NCBI GenBank assembly: GCA_017608575.1
Contig: JAFCFP010000002.1
Span: 1 to 54,349 of the forward strand
DNA: 54,349 nt
Direction: 5' to 3'
From: Candidatus Iainarchaeum sp.
Lineage (GTDB): Archaea; Iainarchaeota; Iainarchaeia; Iainarchaeales; DTGL01
Made by a program: the position numbers and the translations under genes. Below the pieces are notes generated by a model that had not been told where the DNA came from, searched no databases, and worked only from the letters and a program-made list of their open reading frames with translations. Of this stretch, positions 47,879 through 54,349 are shown in pieces. Within the stretch, counting starts at the first letter, position 1. Each line of letters begins with the position of its first letter.

Positions 47879-49585
47879 GTGGTTGGATTGAAAGGAAAAA
47901 GCCTGCTTAAAAGCATTTCAGCAAAAATGAGTGGAGAATTTTACACACCAATTCCCAAGGGATACAAAGTAGGCAGGACAAAATATGTAATTGTTACCGG
48001 CTCTGTAATGAGTGGTCTCGGAAAAGGCACTTTGACTAGTTCTTTATGCAAATTGTTCGCTGACCTTGGACTGAACGTTGAACCAATTAAACTCGAAGCA
48101 TACTTGAATGTTGACGCCGGCACACTGAATCCTTTCAGGCACGGTGAAGTGTTTGTATTGGATGACGGCACTGAAACAGATATGGACCTGGGAAGCTATG
48201 AAAGGTTTGTGGACAAAAACTTGAGCAAAGAAAACTTTGTTACAAGTGGAAAAATTTATCAGCGAATAATTGAAAAGGAAAGAAAAGGCGGTTATCTGGG
48301 AAGGGATGTGCAGTTTATTCCGCATGTAACAGGAGAAATAAAAAAAGTGCTCCGGGACTTGGCAGTGAAAAAGAAACCAGATATAATTGTTATTGAAATT
48401 GGTGGAACAGTTGGAGACTATGAAAACATGTTTGCATTGGAAGCAATACGCGAGTTAATGTTTGAAGAAGGGCCCAACAATAGCTGTTTTGTGAATGTTA
48501 CTTATATTATTGAACCTCCAAGTTTGGGGGAATTTAAAAGCAAGGCAGCACAGCTCGGCATAAGAAGGCTTGCCAGCATGGGCATTCAACCAGACATAAT
48601 TATTTGCAGGTCTCATTCACCGATTCCAAAAACAGTGAGGGAAAAAATAAGCATTAATAGCAGTGTTCCAATGGAACACGTAATTGGAGTGGAAGACATT
48701 GAAAAAATATATGAATTGCCATTGGAATTAAGAAAACGCGGAGTTGACAAAAAAATAATTGAAATCGTTGAATTGGAAAAAAAAGCAAAAAGAAACGGAA
48801 ACAAGAGATTGGTTGAATGGACCAAAAAAAATCGTGTTTCAAAAAACGCTAAAAGGATTAAAATCGGTCTTGCTGGGAAATACACTGGAGTGCACGATGC
48901 ATACATTAGCATTCTTAAGGCACTGGAACACTGTGAGGGAGCATTAAAGGTGAACATTGACATTGAATGGATTGAAACAACCGAAATTGAAAAACACCCA
49001 GAAAAATTAAAAGAACTAAAAAAGCTTGACGGCATAATTATTCCCGGCGGATTTGGAAAACGCGGCAGTGAAGGAAAAATATCGGTTGCGGGTTATTGCA
49101 GAAAAAACAATATTCCTTACTTGGGGCTCTGCCTTGGATTTGAAGTGGCAGTTATTTCCTTTGCAAGAGATGTGTGCGGTTTAAAAAAGGCAAACAGTAC
49201 TGAATTTGAAGCAAACTGTGCAGAGCCAGTGATTGACTTGTTGCCAGAGCAATTGCAAATTGAAACAATGGGGGGAAACATGCGCTTGGGTGGACAGGAT
49301 GTTGAATTAGTGCCTGGAACAATTGCTTGGAAAATACATGGAAAGAAAAAAATTATCCGCAGGAGATTCAGGCACAGGTGGGAATGCAATCCACAATACA
49401 TTAAAGTGCTTGAAAAACACGGAATGGTTTTTTCCGGCAAATACCCAAAAAAGCCAATAATGCAATTGCTTGAACTTCCAAAACACAAATTTTACATGGC
49501 TTCACAATTCCATCCAGAGTTCACTTCCCGCCCCCTAAAACCAGATCCATTGTTTTACCATTTTATAAAGGCAGCAAAAGGGTGA
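47879..49585 (+). CDS. pyrG: CTP synthase
   Basis: A 568-residue enzyme that aminates UTP to CTP with glutamine. The synthetase domain carries VTGSVMSGLGKGTLTSSLC and the Mg/ATP region; the amidotransferase domain has the nucleophile in PYLGLCLGFEVAVI and the catalytic His of FHPEFTSRP. The N-terminus is about 30 residues longer than usual (MVGLKGKSLLKSISAK...). GTG 47879 is supported by the TATA box; ATG 47927 would remove part of that extension. Confidence 0.97.
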   Translation: MVGLKGKSLLKSISAKMSGEFYTPIPKGYKVGRTKYVIVTGSVMSGLGKGTLTSSLCKLFADLGLNVEPIKLEAYLNVDAGTLNPFRHGEVFVLDDGTETDMDLGSYERFVDKNLSKENFVTSGKIYQRIIEKERKGGYLGRDVQFIPHVTGEIKKVLRDLAVKKKPDIIVIEIGGTVGDYENMFALEAIRELMFEEGPNNSCFVNVTYIIEPPSLGEFKSKAAQLGIRRLASMGIQPDIIICRSHSPIPKTVREKISINSSVPMEHVIGVEDIEKIYELPLELRKRGVDKKIIEIVELEKKAKRNGNKRLVEWTKKNRVSKNAKRIKIGLAGKYTGVHDAYISILKALEHCEGALKVNIDIEWIETTEIEKHPEKLKELKKLDGIIIPGGFGKRGSEGKISVAGYCRKNNIPYLGLCLGFEVAVISFARDVCGLKKANSTEFEANCAEPVIDLLPEQLQIETMGGNMRLGGQDVELVPGTIAWKIHGKKKIIRRRFRHRWECNPQYIKVLEKHGMVFSGKYPKKPIMQLLELPKHKFYMASQFHPEFTSRPLKPDPLFYHFIKAAKG

Positions 49586-49589
49586 ATGC

Positions 49590-50243
49590 TTGCTTGGAAA
49601 ACTTAGAAAAAAAACAAAACCACTGCCTGTTTTTCTGGCAAAACCATTTGCTGCAATTGGCATTCACCCAAACATTGTTTCATTTTTGGGAATGCCATTG
49701 GCATTAATCGCTGCATTCTTTATTTTTCAACAACACTACTTGCTGGCATTACTGTTTGTAGTGCTTGCAATAACAATGGATTTAATTGACGGCAGCGTTG
49801 CAAAGCTCAGCGGAAAAAAAAGCTATTTTGGAAATTACTTGGAAACAATGATTGACAAATACGTGGAATTCTTTTTGTTTGCTGGTTTTGTTTTTGCTTA
49901 TCCATTGGAAACCGTGCTTGTAGTGGGGTTTTCCTTAATTGAAAGCTATGCAAAGCCACGTGTTGCACTTGTAATCATTGCAGATAACAGAGATTGGCCT
50001 GCAATCGGAGAACACGCAGATAAAATGGTTCTATTAATGGCTGGCTTGATTGCGTCGAGTTTTTTTCCAAAAATAATCGGCTTTCAAACAATGCGGTTGT
50101 TTTTATGGCTGATTATTGGAATGGTTTTCATTGGTGGAATTCAGCGGATTCTTTATGCTAAAAAACTTATAAGGAATGCAGCAAAAAAAGGCACTATACT
50201 GCCATATCTTAAAAAGGGTTTGGGACACAAACCTATAAAATAA
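49590..50243 (+). CDS. CDP-alcohol phosphatidyltransferase
   Basis: A 217-residue membrane enzyme that swaps an alcohol onto a CDP-lipid or forms a related phosphodiester. The catalytic motif is DLIDGSVAKLSGKK followed by GNYLETMIDK. The usual third Asp is Glu, so the site is D-D-E-D instead of D-D-D-D. About six hydrophobic segments fit the family. TTG 49590 with GGGTGA five bases earlier is the start, four bases after pyrG. Phosphatidylinositol-like or archaetidyl lipid products are possible; not decided. Confidence 0.8.
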   Translation: MLGKLRKKTKPLPVFLAKPFAAIGIHPNIVSFLGMPLALIAAFFIFQQHYLLALLFVVLAITMDLIDGSVAKLSGKKSYFGNYLETMIDKYVEFFLFAGFVFAYPLETVLVVGFSLIESYAKPRVALVIIADNRDWPAIGEHADKMVLLMAGLIASSFFPKIIGFQTMRLFLWLIIGMVFIGGIQRILYAKKLIRNAAKKGTILPYLKKGLGHKPIK

Positions 50244-50268
50244 ACACTCTTATTGGAGGTGTTTTTTA

Positions 50269-50595
50269 GTGGTTTCATTCGATCAATTTAAGGAAATTGA
50301 CCTCAGGATTGCAAGGATTTCAAACGTTGAAGAAATTGAGGGAAAAGACAAACTCTACAAGCTCTCAATTGATTTGGGTTCAGAGCAGAGAACAATTGTT
50401 GCAGGAATCAAGCCATTTTACAAAAAGGATGACTTGGTTGGAAAAAACATTGTTGTTGTAGCAAACCTTGAACCGGCAACAATTGCTGGAATTAAAAGCG
50501 AAGCAATGCTTTTAGCAGCACGAAACTCAGAAAACGGCTATTCACTTGTAACAATTGATTCAAGTAATGTAGAACCAGGAACAAAAGTGGAATAA
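50269..50595 (+). CDS. tRNA-binding (Trbp111/MetG-beta-like) domain protein
   Basis: A 108-residue OB-fold tRNA-binding domain, as in Trbp111 or the C-terminal part of methionyl-tRNA synthetase. The signature IDLRIARISNVEEIEGKDKLYKL, VAGIKPFYKKDDLVGK and KSEAMLLAA are characteristic. GGAGGTG lies before the GTG start. In archaea it is often a separate protein that helps MetRS. Confidence 0.9.
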   Translation: MVSFDQFKEIDLRIARISNVEEIEGKDKLYKLSIDLGSEQRTIVAGIKPFYKKDDLVGKNIVVVANLEPATIAGIKSEAMLLAARNSENGYSLVTIDSSNVEPGTKVE

Positions 50596-50636
50596 AACTG
50601 CTTTTTCCGTTTTTTTAATTCAAAACAGGCGCATGC

Positions 50637-51308
50637 ATGACTGCAAGAAAACCACGCAAAACAAAATCAAATCAAGCAATTGCCAGTGAAAAAAAAGCAC
50701 TTGCAAGAATAGCGCAACGTGCGAGGCAAAAACCCAAAAAAAAACGCTTGATTGTGCACTTGGGAAACATTGATGATTTTAGGAAAATTCGTTTGAGTTG
50801 GGAGACAAGGGCAAAACCCCGTGAAGCAGCAAAAACTGCTGAATACGCTGACCGCTTTAAAGGCATGCATTTTATTGGCATTGACCAGTTGGAATTAAAA
50901 GAAACACTTTCACAAAACTGGACTCAGTTTAAAGCGGATTTCAAGGAAGGGCTTGAAAGACTTAAGGATAACTCAGTTGACCTAATAAGCTCCGAGATGT
51001 CTCTTGGTTATTATGGGCCAAAATTTGAAGGCATTAGGCAAAGCCTTAAAGGAAAAGGATACAAAAAGCACACTTACAGAACAATGGAGGTTGCATTCAG
51101 GAAACTAAAACGGGGTGGAAAAATTCACATTGTTGTTGCCGGCACTACTTCGGAACTCATTGTAAGAGCATTAAAACGCGCTGGCTTTGAAGAGAAAAAA
51201 ATAAAAGTGGAGCTTTTGCCACCCACAATGGGCAAAACACGTTGGCTGAAAGGTCCAGCAAGAAAGCAAAGGAAAAGAAAATTTTACCACATTGTAGCAG
51301 TAAAATAG
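50637..51308 (+). CDS. Possible class I methyltransferase-fold protein
   Basis: A 223-residue protein. After a Lys-rich N-terminus (about 40 residues), VHLGNIDDFRK, HFIGIDQLELKETL, DNSVDLISSEMSLGYYG, and LKRGGKIHIVVA look like the strands of a class I methyltransferase, including the IGID-like acidic strand. A glycine-rich SAM loop is weak, so activity is uncertain. C-terminal RKQRKRKFYHIVAV is basic. Not recognised as a named family. Confidence 0.55.
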   Translation: MTARKPRKTKSNQAIASEKKALARIAQRARQKPKKKRLIVHLGNIDDFRKIRLSWETRAKPREAAKTAEYADRFKGMHFIGIDQLELKETLSQNWTQFKADFKEGLERLKDNSVDLISSEMSLGYYGPKFEGIRQSLKGKGYKKHTYRTMEVAFRKLKRGGKIHIVVAGTTSELIVRALKRAGFEEKKIKVELLPPTMGKTRWLKGPARKQRKRKFYHIVAVK

Positions 51309-51315
51309 GCAAATT

Positions 51316-52467
51316 TCATCCAAGCATTGAAATCGCCCAAGGCAACGCAATAATTGTTCCAATTGCGGAACCAATATTTGCAAAAACAACCACTAATAAA
51401 ATCCGCGAAACATTGTTTTTGTACAAGCCACGCAATGAAATTGTGCCAAGCGTTTCAAAGTCCTTTACTTTGGGTGTTCTCTGCTTTGCTTCCATTATTC
51501 CAGCAAACCAGCCGGCTGCCAAGAGTGGATGCAATGAGGTTAAAGGTGCAGCAATAAACGCCACAATAATGGATTTCCAGTGAGCTCCAGCCAAAAGCGC
51601 TCCAAGCGCTGACAGCGAACCGTTGACGGCAATCCAAAGCCAGAGAATTCCAATTGTTGTGTTTATTCCACGGTAAAGCAATCCAATGGCAAGAATAGTG
51701 GCAAAAAACAATGGAACCAGGTATTTTAAGTAATTCAGAGAACTTTTTTTTCTTGGCACATTGTTTAAATGTGAAATGTTTCTCTTTTTGTCAAGGTATT
51801 TTTTTATTCCGCCAATGTGACCCGCGCCCACAACTGCAACGATTTTTTTTCCTTTCGCTGCAAGAATCCTGTTTGCTATAAACAAATCCCTTTCATCCAC
51901 TAAAACCTTTTTAACAGAGGGAAGCTCTTTTCCCAATTCATCCATTAATTCCGAGATAACATCTTTTTGTTTTAGTTCTTCTATTTTTTCCTTTGTTATT
52001 TCCTCTCCAATTCCAAACAGGGAAGAAAATACTCCAAAGAATAATTTTAATTTTTCAATAAATGAAAGCTCTGCAAGGGCTCTTCGCAGAGTAATTGAAA
52101 TGTCCCTGTCCAGCAAAACTAACGGTGTGCCAGTGGCTGTTGCAATTTTTATAGCGGTTTTCATTTCTTTGCCTGGTTCAATGCCGACTTTTTCACCAAG
52201 CCTGCGTTGAATGCTTGAAAGCAACAAATTAAACAAAAGCAGGTATGCTTTGCCTTGTTTTATTATGCTGACCAAGTCCAGTTCTCGCCATTTCTTTCCA
52301 GAAAGCAGTTGGTGGAAGCGCTGGCTGTCTAATTCAACCCCAATTGCGTCAGGTTTTTCTTCTTCAATTGTTTTTTTAACCAATGAAACGCTTTTTTGGC
52401 TTATATGCGCAGTGCCAACAAGGATTATTTCTTTTTTTGCTGTTTTAATTTTTTCAATGCAGTCCAT
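51316..52467 (-). CDS. TraB/PrgY-type membrane protein
   Basis: A 383-residue protein of the TraB family. The N-terminal half is cytosolic, with ILVGTAHISQKSVSLVKKT, DAIGVELDSQRF, LLDRDISITLRRAL and VAVVGAGHIGGIKK; the C-terminal half has about four to five membrane helices. The family resembles erythromycin-esterase/TIKI-type metallopeptidases; the function in archaea is unknown. The downstream gene in the same orientation is none; the PHP gene lies five bases upstream. Confidence 0.85.
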   Translation of the reverse strand: MDCIEKIKTAKKEIILVGTAHISQKSVSLVKKTIEEEKPDAIGVELDSQRFHQLLSGKKWRELDLVSIIKQGKAYLLLFNLLLSSIQRRLGEKVGIEPGKEMKTAIKIATATGTPLVLLDRDISITLRRALAELSFIEKLKLFFGVFSSLFGIGEEITKEKIEELKQKDVISELMDELGKELPSVKKVLVDERDLFIANRILAAKGKKIVAVVGAGHIGGIKKYLDKKRNISHLNNVPRKKSSLNYLKYLVPLFFATILAIGLLYRGINTTIGILWLWIAVNGSLSALGALLAGAHWKSIIVAFIAAPLTSLHPLLAAGWFAGIMEAKQRTPKVKDFETLGTISLRGLYKNNVSRILLVVVFANIGSAIGTIIALPWAISMLG

Positions 52468-52471
52468 GGAA

Positions 52472-53137
52472 TCACTTCATTAACCCAAGTTTCACGAGGG
52501 CAGTATAATTATGCACTTTCCAAGGGGAAATCCTTCCATTAAAAGAGCACTTTCTTTTGAGAATTTTTTTGCGAGCTTCTTCAATTGTTGAAGCGTTCAC
52601 TTCAACAAAAGCATTTCCTAATTCAATGGAAAAATGCGCATCAGAGCCGGCGGTGAATGGCTTTTTGTGTTGTGCAGCATATCTTTCAGCGAGCTTGTTG
52701 GAAAAATTAAACCTGCACCTTGAATTGAACACTTCAATTGCATTCACTTTGCTTAAAACAGAATCAATTCCTTTAAAGCTGTGGAACAAGGGCTTTCTAA
52801 AATAATCAAAAGGGTGTGGCACGGAAATAAATGCATCCTGTTCTTTCAAGGCATCAATTACATCACACAGTTCTCCTGCTGGAACTTCTTCTTGCATGAA
52901 CAAGCCAAGCAATTCACCCAAGTAATTCCTGCCAGAAAAAACCTTTATTTCTTCTCCGAGTATTAATGGCCATTTTTCCTTAATCGCTGCACGCCTGGCT
53001 TCACGCCAGCCTTTTGTGTTGTCGTGATCAGTCAAAGCCGGAATTACTTTTCTGTGCTTGGCTATTTGAATGATTTTTTGAGGCGGAATGTTTCCGTCAC
53101 CTGAATACTTTGAGTGAATGTGCAAATCCAGCTTCAA
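52472..53137 (-). CDS. PHP-domain metal-dependent phosphoesterase
   Basis: A 221-residue PHP protein. The metal motif DLHIHSKYSGDG opens it, with ALTDHDN, LGEEIK, SVPHPFDYF and GSDAHF as further His/Asp/Glu ligands. It may be a phosphoesterase for nucleotides or sugars. TTG 53137 is the start, supported by TAAGGTG. It precedes traB by five bases, forming a small operon. Confidence 0.88.
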   Translation of the reverse strand: MKLDLHIHSKYSGDGNIPPQKIIQIAKHRKVIPALTDHDNTKGWREARRAAIKEKWPLILGEEIKVFSGRNYLGELLGLFMQEEVPAGELCDVIDALKEQDAFISVPHPFDYFRKPLFHSFKGIDSVLSKVNAIEVFNSRCRFNFSNKLAERYAAQHKKPFTAGSDAHFSIELGNAFVEVNASTIEEARKKILKRKCSFNGRISPWKVHNYTALVKLGLMK

Positions 53138-53190
53138 AAAATAACACCTTAAAAGCGCATAGAATTTGAATAATGTGATTGAATGTGTTT

Positions 53191-53613
53191 TTAGTTTTTT
53201 CCTTTTGTTATTTTTGCCACCATGCAGTCTTCATTTGAGGAAATTATTTCGCCCGGCGAAACTGCAAGTGTCCTTTTTTCAGCCACTGAAATAAAAAGAA
53301 CGCTCTCAGTTGCAGCTTTTTCTGAGAGCAGCAATTTTACGCCATACACTGAAATAGGAGGCAGGAATTCCTTACTGTAACCAGTAATTCTCTCAGTTTC
53401 CTTTGAATCCGCTTCTCTTAGGGAAGGAGTGCTGCTTTCCTCTTCGAGTTTTTTAATGTCAATTCGCTGGCTTGAAAGGCAGACTGCCAAAACTGGCAAA
53501 AAGCCCTTTTCACTTGAGAGAAAAAGCGCGCATTGGGCTTTGCTGTGAGAAAGAATGTCCTTGTGCAAAATCCGCGCTTTAAGTGAATTGGCTTGAATAA
53601 AATCCTCAAGCAT
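53191..53613 (-). CDS. YbaK/ProX-type aminoacyl-tRNA deacylase-like protein
   Basis: A 140-residue YbaK-like domain. HSKAQCALFLSSEKGFLPVLAV, ITGYSKEFLPPISVYGVKLL and EKRTLAVSPGEII follow the family's order; these proteins remove wrongly attached amino acids from tRNA. The catalytic Lys is less certain (a Lys near SSQRIDIKKLEEE). ATG 53613 is chosen over ATG 53682, whose extra 23 hydrophobic residues would be atypical. Confidence 0.8.
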   Translation of the reverse strand: MLEDFIQANSLKARILHKDILSHSKAQCALFLSSEKGFLPVLAVCLSSQRIDIKKLEEESSTPSLREADSKETERITGYSKEFLPPISVYGVKLLLSEKAATESVLFISVAEKRTLAVSPGEIISSNEDCMVAKITKGKN

Positions 53614-53690
53614 AATTAATAGTAAATATATAGGAAAGAAATAAAAAAGGAAAAGGGGCAGGATTGCTACGTGAAAAAACAAAAAAGCCT

Positions 53691-54349
53691 TTAAAGCCCT
53701 GCTTCTTTTCTGAGCAATTCAGCTTTGTCTGTTTTCTCCCAGGAAAAATCTGGTTCTTCCCTCCCAAAGTGCCCATAACAGGCGGTTTTTGCAAAAATTG
53801 GCCTCCGAAGGTTTAATTCCTCAATCATTTTCGCAGGAGCAAAATTAAAGTGCTTCTTAACCAATTCAAATATTTTGTCCGCTGGAATCTTGTTTGTTCC
53901 AAACAAGTCAATGAAAATTGAAACAGGTTCTCTGCTTCCAATCGCATAGGCAAGTTGCACTTCGCATCTTTCAGCCAGCCCAGCTTTTACCACATTCTTT
54001 GCAACATATCTTGCATAATAAGCAGCAGTCCTGTCCACTTTTGTGGGATCCTTGCCGCTGAATGCACCGCCTCCATGGTCTCCAACCCCACCATAAGTGT
54101 CAACTATTATTTTTCTACCAGTGCATCCAGCATCTGCAACCGGGCCACCTTCAACAAAGCGCCCTGTGTTGTTGATGAAGTATTTTGTATTTGAATCAAG
54201 GAATTCACTGCAAACCGGTTTTATTACCTTTTCTTTTATGTCCTCACGTAGCTTTTCCATTTTAATATCTGGGTCATGCTGTGCAGCAATTACAACTGCA
54301 TCAATTCTTTTTGGTTTCCCTGCATTGAATTCAAATGTTACCTGTGTTT
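53691..54349 (-). CDS. metK: S-adenosylmethionine synthetase, bacterial type (5' end outside window)
   Basis: The C-terminal part (about 219 residues) of a bacterial-type MAT. Diagnostic segments are INNTGRFVEGGPVADAGCTG, TYGGVGDHGGGAFSGKDPTK, VDRTAAYYARYVAKNVV and the upstream IAAQHDPDI. The frame is open to the window edge, so the N-terminus is missing. Classical archaea use a different MAT family, so this is probably an acquired gene. It makes SAM from methionine and ATP, closing the cycle with ahcY and the methyltransferases here. Confidence 0.96.
   Translation of the reverse strand, partial: TQVTFEFNAGKPKRIDAVVIAAQHDPDIKMEKLREDIKEKVIKPVCSEFLDSNTKYFINNTGRFVEGGPVADAGCTGRKIIVDTYGGVGDHGGGAFSGKDPTKVDRTAAYYARYVAKNVVKAGLAERCEVQLAYAIGSREPVSIFIDLFGTNKIPADKIFELVKKHFNFAPAKMIEELNLRRPIFAKTACYGHFGREEPDFSWEKTDKAELLRKEAGL

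Noticed and set aside
1..54349. CRISPR arrays, insertion sequences, rRNA genes or phage genes
   Set aside because: I looked for regularly spaced repeats, transposase motifs and rRNA segments on both strands and saw none.

Overview
This 54 kb window is a dense, AT-rich stretch of an archaeal chromosome. I infer a DPANN-type archaeon (Diapherotrites- or Woesearchaeota-like), but no marker gene here fixes the lineage. Archaeal signs are diphthine synthase, Trm5, NucS, a four-subunit pyruvate:ferredoxin oxidoreductase, archaeal CTP synthase, the archaeal families DUF357, DUF63, DUF131 and DUF211, TATA boxes about 25 bp before leaderless starts, and a tRNA-Pro whose intron is bounded by a bulge-helix-bulge motif. 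Several genes look bacterial: adenylate kinase with a zinc LID, MetK, and the ScpA-like protein.

Layout. 1-5.6 kb: an unrecognised protein, endonuclease IV, a small basic protein, a stomatin-HPS-MscS operon and ScpA. 5.6-11.7 kb: a KaiC-like ATPase, a JAMM-like protein, S-adenosylhomocysteine hydrolase, a split APH-like/P-loop kinase pair coupled to adenylate kinase, and Trm5. 11.8-17.7 kb: DUF63-dphB-DUF357, a membrane-anchored protein, acylphosphatase, and a porGD-cutA-porAB operon. 17.7-25.6 kb: two paralogous small membrane proteins divergent from NikR, a candidate structured RNA, a TRASH-like protein with family-4 UDG facing dCTP deaminase and a RecJ-like protein, a 54-residue protein, and two peptidases. 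25.7-37.9 kb: a decayed HEPN/MNT module, nucS followed by thiM-thiE-thiC-thiL-marC, enolase, PRPP synthetase, a PPC protein, DUF131 and an Lhr helicase. 38-47.8 kb (more accessory): an iron-sulfur flavoprotein, arsR-thioredoxin-microprotein-permease, a PAS-gene remnant, two secreted or anchored TIM-barrel-like proteins around a phosphoesterase and a VapBC island, tryptophanase with a flavoprotein, tRNA-Pro, and a Zn-ribbon/VIT/DUF211 group. 47.9-54.3 kb: CTP synthase, a CDP-alcohol transferase, a tRNA-binding protein, a methyltransferase-like protein, TraB, PHP, a YbaK-like protein and the 3' part of metK.

How the genes fit together. SAM synthetase and SAH hydrolase bracket the methylation cycle, and Trm5 and dphB use SAM. 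UDG, dCTP deaminase, NucS, endonuclease IV and RecJ form a nucleotide-hygiene and repair group. The thi genes supply thiamine diphosphate, which PorB needs. Tryptophanase would yield pyruvate, the PorA/PorB substrate. HPS plus PRPP synthetase would give the pentose-phosphate supply.

Most novel-looking items: a promoter-linked three-way-junction RNA candidate at 18941-19035; NikR with tandem three-helix membrane proteins and three operator-like half-sites; a VapBC module flanked by a duplicated phosphoesterase 3' end; and several real small genes (54, 58 and 26 residues).
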